A stretch of 64,000 nucleotides of DNA from Liopterus haemorrhoidalis (GCA_963971575.1 OZ020625.1:1240001-1304000); one strand, 5' to 3'; counted from the first letter of the stretch, positions 1 through 10,327 are shown. Translations and numbers: made by a program. Notes: generated by a model from the letters alone, not told the origin.

Positions 1-436
1 CTGACCTGTGTCTCGGGATCATGTTTACAGTTCATATATTGCAAGCACCGGCTCTAAGCAAGAGCCGGGCTCTAAGCGACGTTCTACCTGCGACCGAACG
101 ACCGACCGACCTGTGTCTCGGGATCATGTTTACAGTTCATATATTGCAAGAACCGGCTCTAAGCAAGAGCCGGCTCTAAACGACGTTCTACCTACGACCG
201 AACGACCGACCGACCTGTGTCTCGGGATCATGTTTACAGTTCATATATTGCAAGAACCGGCTCTAAGCAAGAGCCGGCTCTAAGCGACGTTCTACCTACG
301 AACTAATGACCGTCCTATGTTTCGGAAACATGTTTAATTAACCGGATCACTGAGCCGGATCAATGAACCGGCTCAACAAACTGAACGACCTCACTGATCC
401 GGTTCCGCAAACTGAGCCGAAATTCCCATCTCTAAT
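1..436. repeat. P9-family element end with 104-105 bp tandem repeat
   Basis: About three tandem copies of a 104-105 bp unit fill 1-300; the phrase CTGTGTCTCGGGATCATG recurs at 6, 111 and 215. Each unit contains the palindrome-rich text GAGCCGGCTC. Degenerate GAACCGGATCA text follows, and the element ends in CCCATCTCTA near 436. The same terminus closes related elements near 13917, 22567 and 26445, so this is one end of a mobile family whose internal part is tandemly amplified. The other end lies outside the window. Confidence 0.6.
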
Positions 437-881
437 CGAGACCAAATATTTGTAATCGAAGTCCAGCTGAGAAGAATATCTCTCTCAAGGAGAAGGAAAA
501 GAGGTCCATATGGATCTATTGTCCGAGCTTAGAAAACTGTATCCCGGGTATAAAGTTAAGCTTGCAGTCCTGATAGTTGGTGTTTTGGGTGGTATGAAAG
601 CCTCCTATCGAAGGGAAATCGAGTCCATTCCCGCCTGCAGATCTTCTGCCAACTCTTTGATCTGCAGGATGCAGAAAGCAGTGCTGCTCGGGTCACTCCG
701 CATTGTGCGGGCACTGGATCTAGCGTAATTTCCGCGGATGCATATCGCCAGGGTTTGGGATGCAGTCGTGTGTATTTAGCTCCACTAATCTCTAGTATGA
801 CGCGGCTCAAAAGGTTGCTGAAGTTTGAGATTAGTGGACGCTTGTCAATACCTGACAAACCCCATAATAATAATAATAATA
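437..881 (+). mobile_element. LINE 3' end (RT C-terminal fragment plus (TAA)n tail)
   Basis: An open frame at 510-728 (72 codons) reads like the extreme C-terminus of an insect non-LTR retrotransposon polyprotein: a YPGYKVKLAVLIVGVLGG segment followed by MQKAVLLGSLRIVRALDL, matching the usual V-P-V-I-I-G-x-L-G and M-Q-K-x-V-x-L-G-S-x-R-x-x-R pattern. About 130 bp of 3' UTR follows and ends in a short (TAA)n array at about 863-881, as in many LINEs. It is 5'-truncated and dead. The clade cannot be assigned from this fragment. It lies immediately downstream of cadherin exon 4 in the opposite orientation. Confidence 0.6.
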
Positions 882-889
882 ACACTTAC

Positions 890-1210
890 CTTCATGATTG
901 ATGCTAAAATACCCAATGCCATCTCCACCCCTGATGCTGTATGTAATTTTGCTATCATCCCCCGGTAGATCTTGGTCAGTGGCGTACACTTTCATGACAT
1001 ATGTTCCAGGAGGGGCATTTTCTTTCACACTACCATTGATAACAGGTTCAGGAAAAACAGGGGCATACTGATTTTCATTAACATCAACAATGGTAATAGT
1101 AACATCGGTTTTAGAAGACAGCGAAGGCGATCCTTGATCTTTAGCTGTAAGCTTCAGAAGATGAACTTGACGTTCTTCAAAATCCAGAAGTTTTGCCGTA
1201 CGAATTGTTC
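890..1210 (-). CDS. kug: Fat-like cadherin coding exon 4 (repeat 9 end, repeat 10 start)
   Basis: 321 nt, entered and left in phase 1. The acceptor is TTTTTTACAG|GAACAA at 1211/1210 and the donor is GAAG|GTAAGT at 890/889. It reads [14 protein letters not shown] onward, contains the [11 protein letters not shown] linker typical of FAT-type repeat 9, and stops inside repeat 10 at GYFSINHEG. The donor is followed within eight bases by the (TAA)n tail of a LINE. The next exon is not in the window. Confidence 0.88.
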
Positions 1211-4200
1211 CTGTAAAAAATAACAATTATAGGCTATTCCAGACCTTTAAGCTTAAAGCCGCATTGAGAGCTCTTAAATCAATAGCTTATGCACTGTAGC
1301 TAATGGACTGTTCACTGTCACCAGTTTGTCATATGGTAAGACGTGAAACCGTTCAGACCTCCAAATTTAATACGCTGTTTGTTGTGGATTGTGCATCATT
1401 TTCTAAACTTATAGCTTGTGAGATGTTTTAATGAGACAGACATATAAATACTGGCTATCGCAGTCTATCAGACACCGTAGTTATCGAAAGCCTTTACATA
1501 ACCTAACATAATGTCATCATTAACAAATCTTAACACCCATTTCTAGTCAACCGATTTTTACCAAAAGTTGATCAACTCGTGCCATTGATGTCAGAAGCTT
1601 AAATATGCAGTTTCATAAAAATCCTTTTAGCCGAATTTGCTCTGCAAGTGTACACAGACGGACAGACGGACGGACGGGCGGACAGACGGACGGACAGACA
1701 GACAGACAGACGGACAGACGGACAGACGGACAGACGGACGGACAGACGGACCGACGGACAGACGGACGGACGGACAGACTGACCGACAGACATCATGCTA
1801 AAAATAGTCAAAACGTTATGTAGGTACCTCAATTCGTGGAGATCCACCGAAATCCCGAAATGTCAAAATCGGTATGATCACAATACCTCCCTTATATATG
1901 TTGGCGGTCAGTAATAATCTTAAATAACATGTATTTTATATTCACTCCCATAAACATTATCTGAACCGAAATAAACCGATATTTTTTTCGGTTCAGCTCC
2001 GGTTTTCGTTCCGGCAAAAACAACATTTTTTTTTTTCGGTTTTCGGTTCAGTTTCGGTTCGAAGTCCTGGTTTTAACGTTGAAGGCAGCGTTTACAGCTA
2101 AGGAAATTAATGCGTTACGAATATTGCGACATCTATGTGTCTTTAAACAAACTACGATGGCTTCGTAAAATATTTATTATCTATTATTTTCCTAGTTCTG
2201 CTATCCTAGATTTTTACTAACTAAACCCAACCTAATTACCTAAATTGATCATATCTTTTGAACATAATTTTTTGTTGGGGGGGGGGCGAAATTATTTATG
2301 AATAAGGTTCACACTTCTAAATTTCAAGTGATGACCTAAAAAAAAAGTCCTCACTTCTAAAATACAGGTGACAACCTGAAATAAAAACTCATCTCTATTT
2401 TTAAAATTTTCTAGTGTGTTTTTATTTTTTTCTTTCTTGGGGGGGGGGCTGGTTGCGCCACTGCTTACAAGTGTACCTAATTACTAAATGTGTGCACATC
2501 AATCAGCTACCCAGTTCTCCAGTTAAATATTGTTAACACGAAACTGCAAAAAAATCGAGAACTTTCGAAAAAATAATCAGATCAAAAATTCCTGTTGTAC
2601 TATTCCGGTTTACATTAATGTGCATTACATTATATGAAAAAAACATCTAATTTTTGAACTTGACTGATAAGGCCAAAAGAAAAAAACAACAGAATGCAAG
2701 AGGTAAAAATATGTGATATATTTGTAAACTTTACCTGAAAGCTTATCCACTTTAAAAGATCCATCTCCATCATAGTCCTCCAAGTAATACTGGACTTCTC
2801 CTTCAAGTCCAATATCAGGATCAGAAGCAGTAATAGTCCCCACAACAGTCCCCAAAGGCACATCTTCCCTAACCCGAACATTATAATTCGTAAGTCCAAA
2901 TTTCGGCGTATTATCATTAATATCATCAATAGTAATACGGACCAATGCTTCGGAATAAAGAGAAACACCTTCCGCCAAAGCAATTCCATTATCAGTGGCC
3001 CGAATTCGTAGTTCGTATAAATCTTGGCGTTCACGATCAAGAAAATTGCATACAAGCAAAATTCCAGTCTTTGGATCAACTAAAAAATCTTTTGTATCAG
3101 TTTGGAGAGAATAGGTAACCTTAGAATTTTCACCAAGGTCTAAATCAGTAGCATTAGCTCGAAAAATAGCAGTTCCATTCAAGGCATTTTCTGTAACACG
3201 AAAACTGGCAAGAGTTTTTTCGAATTTTGGTGCGTTATCATTAACATCCAGAATTAAAACAGGAAATACTTTCGAAGTACTTTTTTGAGGCTTCCCCAAA
3301 TCATAAACAGTAATATTTAGAACGTATTCATCTGTCTTTTCCCGATCCAAAGAACCTGCTATTTCGATATCACCAGTTTCATAATTGATTTTAAATACCG
3401 AATCATAATCCCCTGAAGAAATGCCAAATATAAGTTTACCATTATAACCTAAATCCCGATCCCTTGCCCGAATTTTGGTTAGGATTGTCCCCAAAGCAGC
3501 ACTTTCATTAATTTTAATCTCCATTGGAAAATCAATAAATTCTGGTGTATGTATATTTTGTCCATATCTTGTTGGCATCATTAAGAAATCTTCAGAATAA
3601 TTCTCATCTTTATTTCTTTCTGCCATAGCCATAACTTCTGAGTATCTTTTTGCTACACCTGTATCTTTACACTCAAATCCACCCATTTCATTTTCCACTA
3701 AACGTCCAGATGAACCAGAATTTCTTTTAGCGTTACGTAATTCGAAACTTACGCTTATAGTATCCGCAAAATGAGTACCATCAGTTGCTGTTATGTTAAC
3801 AGTTCTTTGATTAACACGAATATCTTCTAGGTCACAAGCAACGGACAATACCCCAGAAACAGCATCTAGGTTAAAGCAATTATCTTCATTCCCCGTAACA
3901 ATTCGATAGCTTATTTCATTATTAGCATCAAAATCAATGGCGGAGAGTGTTATAATGTCACTCCCAATTTTAAGGTACCTTGGAAGATGTCCATGGCAAT
4001 CTACTTTTTCGAATTGTGGCCTGTTGTCATTCCGATCTTTTATATGAATGGTCAGTTCCATCTCAGTTTGTCTTCGATATGGTAACCCCCAATCCGAAGC
4101 CCGTACACGAAGGACATATTTCCTACGCATACTTTCGTAGTCTATAATTTTAGTAGTTTTGATAACTCCTGTAAAAGGATCTACTTCGAATGGTTGTGGT

Positions 4201-7200
4201 TTAAGGTTTACTATTGAGTAAGAGATATAAGCATTTTCACCAGAATCCCGGTCCTTTGCTACTACTTTCGTCACAGAAGTCCCTGGGGGTTCATTTTCGT
4301 TTAACCAAATTGTCATTTCGGATTTATCGAAGATTGGATCATTATCATTTGAGTCTAGGACGTATATTTTGATTTTTGCTGAACTCTGCTTACGTGTCCC
4401 AGTATTACCTTGATCTATTGCTGATACAGTAAGGCTGTACAAACTTTTAGCTTCATAGTCTAAATTTTTAGCTGTATACAACACTCCTGATTCTGGGTTT
4501 AATCGAAATTCTCCATTTTCATTCCCTCCAACCAATTCTAGGAAAACTTGAGCATTTTTTCCTTCATCCCGATCTGTTACTTTAAGTCTCAATAAAGGGG
4601 TGTTAACTGGAACATTTTCGAAAACTTTTACATCGTAGATTTCTTTTGAAAATACTGGGGCGTTATCATTTAGATCTGTTAGTTGGACAGGGACACTTTT
4701 ATAACTTTCTTTTGGTGGTATTCCACTGTCAACTGCTCGTAGTTTGAGTTGGTAGCCTTGGGGTGTTTGTTCTCTGTCTAATAATTTCAGGACCTCTATG
4801 TTGAATTCCCCTTTTTGTTGGCCTGGACGGATTCGAAAATGGCCGTCTGGATCGCCATCTACGATTTCTAAAAGGGATATTTCTCCATGGATTCCTGGAA
4901 CAATTTAAAATAAAATATAAATTATTTGACTCGATTATTAGCTATTATTTACCAGGTCTACAGGTATGAAATGCGGATTTTTTTCAAACTTGCCGCGCAA
5001 ACAGAGTGTATAGTTCAAAGTTTCAACACATATGTCATTTTGTTAAGTTATCATTAAGTGGCAAATGCGTATAGGTTATAATTTGAAAAATGATCATATA
5101 GTTTTGTTTTACTGTGTTTAAAATGTCAAATTTTGTGTCAAATAAAGAGCATTCGCGGACAGTACTACTGTTTTGTTTTCATTTGAAAAAAACTGCTGCT
5201 GAATCATACCGACTGCTTCGAGAAGCTTATGGTGAATATGCTCCATCGCAAGATACGTGTGAACGATGGTTTCGGCGTTTCAAAAGTGGTGACTTTGATC
5301 TTACAGACAAAGAACATGGAAAACCTCCAAAAAAATATGAATATACAAAATTGGAAACATTGCTACAGGAAGACGATAGTCAATCACAAAAACAACTAGC
5401 AGAGCAGTAAGGCGTTAGTCACCAAGCTGTTTCCAATCGCCTACGAGAGATGGGTAAGATCCAGAAAGTCGGCAGATGGGTTCCACATGCATTGAATGAG
5501 AGGCAGATGGAAAAACGCAAAAACACTTGTGAAATTTTGCTTGCACGATACAAAAGAAAGTCTTTTTTGCATCGTATCACTACTGGCGATGAAAAATGGA
5601 TTTATTTTGAAAATCCCAAACGCAAAAAATCATGGGTGAACCCAGGCTCACCATCCACATCAACTGCAAGACCGAATCGCTTTGGCAAAAAGACAATGCT
5701 CTGTACTTGGTGGGACCAAAAGGGTGTGGTCTATTATGAATTGTTAAAACCTGGTGAAACAGTTAATACACCAACGCTACCAACAACAACTGATCGAATT
5801 GAACCATTCGCTGCTCATAAAACGACCAGAATACGAAAGAAGACAGCACAAGGTAATCTTTCTTCACGGTAACGCTCCATCACATAAGGCAAAAGCAGTT
5901 TGCAACACATTGGAGGCACTCAAGTGGGAAGTGCTACCCCATGCCGCTTACTCACCAGACTTGGCCCCTTCAGATTACCACTTGTTCGCATCGATGGGTC
6001 ACGCACTTGCCGAGCAGCACTTTTGTTCATATGAAAATGTGAAAGAATGGCTAGATGAATGGTTTGCGGGGAAAGGGGAAGAGTTCTACTGGCGAGGTAT
6101 TCACAAATTGCCCGAAAGATGGGAAAAATGTATAACTTCTAATGGAGCATACTTTGAATAAATAAAGTTTTACTGTTCTTTTAAGTTTAATGTGTTTTAT
6201 TTTTTAAAAAAAATCCGCATTTCATACTTGTAGACCTGGTACATATCTAATGATAAAATAATGTATGGACGGATACAAGTTAAAAAAAAATTAAAAAAAT
6301 TAATGTGAAGTGTGAATTTTCACACATTTCAGGGTTTCGCAGGTATTTAGTAAGTGAATGATGATTATTTGGGATGCCAAAACAAATTTTATGTTAAAAT
6401 ATTATTTTGTTAATTTTATTTCGTGTGCCTGATACCCATTATTTAGGTTGCTAAATATGTGCAGTATTTTTTTTTTTTTTATATAGCAAGGTTCATTAAG
6501 ATTTTGAAAATTGCGCCTATGGTTTCCATTGGTTGTTTTAAGTCATAAGGTCCGCCCCTCTGATTTCGTATAAATTCTATATTTCGTATTTTCGTTTTTT
6601 TAAACAGGCGAGATGTGTAACTTTCCAACAAAAAAAAAAAAGAACGGTAAAATATTAAGCCAATGTCAAATAATAAGCTGTTAAAGTTGGCAATATTATT
6701 AACTACAAATTTCATCCTTGACGACCTGATATATACAGTGACTGAACTTAAATAAATTCAAACCTACCTTTATCTTTGTCAGACACATTGACAATAGCAT
6801 AGATGTCAGCATTTGAATTTTCGACAATATGAGGTAATCTTCTAACATGTATTTCTGGTGCATATAAGTTGACTTGTTTCACCCTAATCTTGAGTCTAGC
6901 CCGGGAAGTTTGGACATTCCCCGCTCGGTAAACAGTCCCTCTATCTTGTCCCAATACGGTTAATTCGTAGAAGGATCCATCGGAATATTTCAAAGGTCTG
7001 GTTAAGGTTACTATACCAGTTATAGGATGGATAGCAAATTGATCAGTTTGATCGAAAAAACTGTAGTAAATTTCACCATTTCTACCCAGATCTGCGTCTT
7101 CTGCGGAAACCTGTAAAAAATCAAATTGTTTAAGTCGTCTGCGTTCAAGATGCATTCCAATTGTTGGAGGAACTAAATAAGGGTATAGGTATAGGTATAA

Positions 7201-8568
7201 TAAGTATATAGGGATTTGCAGCTAAGCACCCTACCATCTGATGAGCGTTTCATGAACTTGTGTACATCAGATAACATTTCGTTTTGTGTATTGGTTTTGT
7301 ATGAAGTTTGTTTTTAAAGTTTTATTATAATCATTGAAAAATGTATAATACATATTGTTGTGTGCCTATGTGCAATTCATTGAAAAGAAGAAACCCGGAA
7401 ATATCGTTTCATTTGTTTCCACTAATATCAGACACCGTACGGTTCGAAACAAAATTGGGAAAGCAAGAGGTTAGGAATCGACGCGATGTTTAGATAAACA
7501 ATTTAAAAATTGGAAAAAAAGTGAGCCCTTATATCAAAGTTTGCTCATTACATTTTAATGATAGTGACTACAAAAAATATTTTCAATTTTGTATTTATTA
7601 TCACATATCTTGAAAATTCCTGTTATTGTGTGTGGGTTTGTAATGCACAAGTCTGTAGGCATAATGCATAAATCTTTATGAACTCTCTGTTTTTTTCAGT
7701 GACTCCACACAATATTATATGCCCAGCATTGTAGATTTCTACCCCTTGGTAAACAACACGGGAATTATTATTTCCCCCAATATAGTTAAAATAATCGACA
7801 ATGGAAAACCGCCATAACTTAAAACCAGATCACAAAATGTAGTATTTTAGATGTTTACAAGTAATGTCACTTCACAAAATCAGAAAATCCCAAACAATTA
7901 TTTATTTTTTGTCGTTTTTTGATACTCTTTTCGCTATTATTTACTAGTAAATGTCAAGTGGTATCTGATTTAGAATGGTTTCAAAAAAATCCGCGTGGCG
8001 CTACGATCTTAAAATTTTTCCCCTACATAACCACAGTGCCATATATTTTTCAACATACCTTCAAAATACTTTGATGAACTGGTGTATCCTCCGGAACTAA
8101 AGCTTCATAATCCGTCGGATAAAAAAGCGGATTCAGATCATTCGTATCTAAAATTGTAACATCAACCACAGTATCCGCCTCAAGAACATACTTTCTCTTA
8201 TCATCCTTTCTCGTAGCTGTTGCCCGAACCTCCAATAAATACCTATCCCTCCTCTCCCTATTCAATACTGCAGTGTTACCAGTTCTAGTTCTTATAAACA
8301 AAAAACAAAAATCCCCAACAATTTTTTCTTCAGCTTTAAAAAATTTATCCCTATCCCCACTTGTTATTTTAAATCGAAGTTCCCCAAGTTGAGATGGGTC
8401 AGAAATTTGTATTCCAATTCTTTCTTCACCCAGTTGGGATTGGGCGTAAGTTTTTCCGACGCTGTTCTCGGGGATGGTTACATTGTAAAGTGGACGCGTA
8501 AAACGAAACTCTATAGGTTCACTTAACACGGATATGAAGAGTAGAAAAGCGATTATTAATCGCTTCAT
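890..8568 (-). CDS. kug: Fat-like cadherin (FAT1/2/3-kugelei class), 5' four coding exons, partial
   Basis: Giant atypical cadherin acting at the plasma membrane; Drosophila kugelei/Fat2 works in planar epithelial migration. Coding exons, in order on the minus strand, are 8568-8059, 7110-6768, 4894-2735 and 1210-890 (510, 343, 2160 and 321 nt), with phases 0, 1, 1 and 1 after each exon. All introns are GT-AG. The product has a signal peptide ([15 protein letters not shown]) and nine complete cadherin repeats plus the start of a tenth, with repeated DxNDNxP and DRDxG calcium motifs. Marks shared with FAT1-3 but not classical cadherins are the N-terminal [20 protein letters not shown], the [15 protein letters not shown] segment in repeat 2, [11 protein letters not shown] in repeat 5, a Cys-bearing ECKDTGVAK linker after repeat 6 and DVNEN in repeat 9. 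The family is usually over 4,000 residues, so about three quarters lies off the left edge. No frameshift or premature stop was seen. The exact paralogue name is inferred. Confidence 0.88.
1255..1533. repeat. Partial piggyBac-like MITE (same family as 60838-61324)
   Basis: Starts with GCCGCATTGAGAGCTCTTAA and continues with text shared, inverted, with the complete copy at 60838-61324. It breaks off at the H1 element that starts near 1534. It lies in the intron between exons 3 and 4. Confidence 0.5.
1534..1912 (-). mobile_element. H1 element, 3'-truncated, long GTCY tract
   Basis: One end of the H1 family: the GACR tract (1656-1791; GTCY on the element strand), the motif CATCATGCTAAAAATAGTC and the terminal GTTGGCGGTCAGTAA. 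The other end, with its hairpin, is missing. Elements of this type are probably non-autonomous rolling-circle (Helentron-like) transposons. The tract generates long spurious frames on both strands. Confidence 0.6.
1913..2734. other. Rest of intron 3: hAT MITE half and unassigned DNA
   Basis: 1913-2069 is half of the CAGGGCTTCGAACCG hAT MITE seen complete at 53064-53554. 2085-2280 resembles the interior of the piggyBac-like MITE at 60838-61324 (CTTCGTAAAATAT, ATTACCTAAATTGATCATAT). Poly-G runs occur near 2278 and 2441. No coding sequence recognised. Confidence 0.45.
2735..4894 (-). CDS. kug: Fat-like cadherin coding exon 3 (repeats 3-9)
   Basis: A 2160-nt exon, entered and left in phase 1. 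The acceptor is TTGTTCCAG|GAATCC at 4895/4894 and the donor is TTTCAG|GTAAAG at 2735/2734. The frame is open throughout. It encodes repeats 3 to 8 and the first half of repeat 9. Linkers visible in order are DLNDNAP, DSNDNDP, DRNDNRP, DVNDNAP and DINDNTP. Between repeats 6 and 7 is a longer linker with a lone Cys ([17 protein letters not shown]) that FAT1-3 share. Exon 3 ends at the glycine of DKLSG. Confidence 0.9.
4952..6239 (+). mobile_element. mariner element, inactive, in cadherin intron 2
   Basis: 1288 bp bounded by inverted repeats that start CCAGGTCTACARGTATGAAA (one difference between ends in about 28 bp) and flanked by TA on both sides (4950-4951 and 6240-6241). This is the size and target site of a Tc1/mariner DD34D element. 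It sits 57 bp upstream of the exon 3 acceptor. Confidence 0.9.
5123..6161 (+). pseudogene. mariner transposase (DD34D), broken
   Basis: The ATG at 5123 starts [12 protein letters not shown], then a helix-turn-helix region ([20 protein letters not shown]) and the [10 protein letters not shown] linker. An in-frame TAA at 5408-5410 interrupts the protein after QLAEQ, and a frameshift near 5768-5775 separates PGETVNT from RYQQQL. The first catalytic Asp is present in TGDEKW and the third in LAPSDYHLF. The second, normally in an HDNA motif, is Gly (FLHGNAPSH). The C-terminus [13 protein letters not shown] and its stop are intact. Three independent lesions make this copy inactive. Confidence 0.9.
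6296..6590 (-). mobile_element. H2 element, 3' fragment
   Basis: Carries the H2 3' terminus (ATGTGAAGTGTGAATTTTCA hairpin text, then CAGGGTTTCGCAGGTAT) and about 270 bp of adjacent sequence shared with copies at 47694 and 9268. The 5' part, GTCY tract and tRNA-like cassette are absent. Confidence 0.65.
6600..6732. repeat. Repeat unit representing the empty target of an H1 insertion
   Basis: Reads from AACAGGCGAGATGTGTAACT through an A-run to GAACGGTAAAATATTAAGCC and CATCCTTGACGACCTGAT. The same sequence occurs split by an H1 element at 16788-16820 and 17365-17460, and its right half follows H1 at 44321-44410. It is therefore a diagnostic unfilled site. Confidence 0.65.
6768..7110 (-). CDS. 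kug: Fat-like cadherin coding exon 2 (repeat 2)
   Basis: 343 nt, entered in phase 0 and left in phase 1. The acceptor is TTTTTTACAG|GTTTCC at 7111/7110 and the donor is AAAG|GTAGG at 6768/6767. It encodes [18 protein letters not shown] through SDKDK, that is, cadherin repeat 2 and the entry to repeat 3. The usual DxNDN linker is replaced by [10 protein letters not shown], and FAT1 also has a degenerate linker at this point (from memory of the family). Confidence 0.88.
7341..7493 (+). pseudogene. THAP-domain N-terminal fragment
   Basis: A 50-codon frame starts [17 protein letters not shown] and continues EISFHLFP, the pattern of a C2CH THAP zinc finger (Cys-x3/4-Cys early, then His in SFHLFP). 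It stops at 7491-7493, before the second half of the domain. THAP domains head P-element-type transposases and several host proteins. With no continuation nearby, this is probably a transposon relic inside cadherin intron 1, on the opposite strand. Confidence 0.55.
7494..8058. other. Remainder of cadherin intron 1
   Basis: AT-rich intron sequence with no element or coding motif that I recognise. It ends at the donor of exon 1. Confidence 0.5.
8059..8568 (-). CDS. kug: Fat-like cadherin coding exon 1 (signal peptide, repeat 1)
   Basis: 170 codons, phase 0 at the 3' end. The start is the ATG at 8568-8566, chosen because it opens directly into a hydrophobic signal peptide and because an ATG 22 nt upstream is closed after four codons. 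The donor reads AAG|GTATGTTG at 8059/8058. The exon encodes nearly all of cadherin repeat 1, including [19 protein letters not shown], the [11 protein letters not shown] strand and the DTNDLNPLF linker, which align with the FAT1-3 N-terminus. Confidence 0.9.
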
Positions 8569-8590
8569 ATTGGAATCATAGAATGTCCAT
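8569..8590 (-). promoter_or_regulatory. 5' UTR segment with 4-codon upstream ORF
   Basis: Upstream of the cadherin ATG is a good splice acceptor, CTTTGTTTCAG|ATGGACATT at 8591/8590, which implies at least one further non-coding 5' exon to the right. The exon begins exactly with ATG and reads ATG GAC ATT CTA TGA (8590-8576), a Met-Asp-Ile-Leu peptide ending eight bases before the main ATG. If the mRNA is spliced here, scanning ribosomes meet this mini-ORF first, so it could dampen translation. The acceptor is predicted only. Confidence 0.55.
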
Positions 8591-8629
8591 CTGAAACAAA
8601 GAAAAAATATTAGTTATACAATAAAAAAA

Positions 8630-9267
8630 AATCAGCTGTGGCCACCACAGGACCGACCGCCATCATAAAGTACTTATATAAATTACATTCTAGCAGCAGA
8701 GTAGAAATAACTTGACCTAATATTTTCTAACAGAGATATTATTTATCATGACCATGGAAACGTTACATGTAAATATGAAATAATTGAGACTTCGAAAAAA
8801 ATTCGAAAAATTTTACAGAAATTATTCGAAATTTTTCGTTTTATCAAAAAACGTCTCAAATAAAAGTTATTAGTTATTGCTTTTATAGCAACTTTTGTTC
8901 AATAAATTTTTTCGAGATATTTTTCTGTTGTGAAATATTCGCAAAAATCTTAAAATCGACACGAGTAAACTCCCATTTTTAGTCAACCGATTTTTACCAA
9001 AAGTTGATCAACTCGTGCCATTGATGGGAAAAGATTAAATATGAAGTTTCATAAAAATCCTTTCAGCCGAATTTGCTTTGCACGTGTACAGACAGACGGA
9101 CAGACAGACGGACAGACAGACGGACGGACAGACAGACCGACAGACATCATGCTAAAAATAGTCAAAACGTTATGTAGGGATCTAAATTCGTGGAGATCCA
9201 TCGAAATCTCGAAATTTCAAAATCGGTATGATCACAATACCTCCCTTATATATGTTGGCGGTCGGTA
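8630..9267 (-). mobile_element. H1 element, complete copy
   Basis: Best complete H1 copy. On the element strand it starts TTTTTACCGACCGCCAACAT, has a (GTCY)n tract (9088-9147 on this strand as GACR), a long AT-rich body, then GATGGCGGTCGGTCC (the inverted copy of the 5' terminal motif) and the hairpin CTGTGGTGGCCACAG before the A/T-rich end. This is the layout of Helentron-associated elements: subterminal inverted repeats plus a 3' hairpin. It lies about 40 bp upstream of the acceptor of the cadherin start-codon exon and abuts an H2 element at 9268. Confidence 0.65.
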
Positions 9268-10283
9268 AAAATTGATATAGAGTGTGAATTTTCACACATT
9301 TCAGGGTTTCGCAAGTATTTAGTAACTGAATGATGATTATTTGGGATGCCAAAACAAATTTTATGTCAAAATATTTTTTTATGAATTTTAATTCGATTGC
9401 CTAATATCATTATTTAAGTTTCTAAATATGTGCAGTATTTTTTATATAGCAAGGTTCATTAAGATTTGGAAAATTGCGCCTATGGCTTCCATTGGTTTCT
9501 TAAATCATAAGCCCCGTCTTCTGATTTCGTATACATTCAAACATAGAATTAAATTATAATTTCAACACTTCCCGTTTTTAGTTTAAACCATCTTAATTTT
9601 ATTTGCACAATTTTGGCAAAAAACGCGTCATAATAATTTATTTTGCAAAAATAAAATCACCCTAGAACCAGCCCTAGTTTGCTGTGTAGCAAGCGAGCAA
9701 CTAACCATTAGATCAGGATACGCCTTCTAGTATAGTGTGTTACATAACTATAACTTTTGTACATCGTCAACAAAAAAACACAAAAAATGCGTTATTTTCC
9801 GAAAACATAATCTGATCAAAAATTCTTGTTTTACTATTCCGTTTCACACCAACGTACATTACTTAGAATTTTTTCAGATTTTTAGTTTAAACCATATGGG
9901 CAACAGGGTTTTGGACAATTTTTTTTTGCGCAATTTTAGCAAAAATCGCGTCAAAATAATGTATTTTGCAAAAATAAAATTTTGATCGTTAATCCACGTA
10001 CTAAGGGCTTTCATTTGATACCATACTCAGAATTTATTATTATTTATTTATTTTTTTTTTTTTTTTCGATGAGCACATATTTGTTTATATTTTTAGAGGG
10101 ATATGTTTTTTAGATGTTTTAGTATTTTTCCTATGTGCGGGTCAAAGATTTATATAAGCATGCCAAATTTCAACTCTCTAGGTTTAGCCGTTTGGTTACA
10201 ATTTTTACCGAACAGACAGACAGACAGGTAGACAGACAGACAGACAGGTAGACAGACAGACCAGACAGACAGACCAGACAGAC

Positions 10284-10327
<44 letters not shown>

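Noticed and set aside
556..885. Minus-strand frame directly downstream of cadherin exon 4
   Set aside because: It is the antisense of a LINE C-terminal fragment and its (TAA)n tail, and the exon 4 donor is excellent, so it is not a cadherin extension.
2278..2287. Poly-G runs (also 25432, 34560, 44674, 53291, 55451) as G-quadruplex regulatory sites
   Set aside because: Most sit inside hAT MITE copies or other repeats, and homopolymer lengths are error-prone; no evidence of function.
2625..4592. Cadherin frame starting at 4592 as an internal start
   Set aside because: The codon there is TTG, and the frame is open upstream to a proper splice acceptor at 4895; it is part of exon 3.
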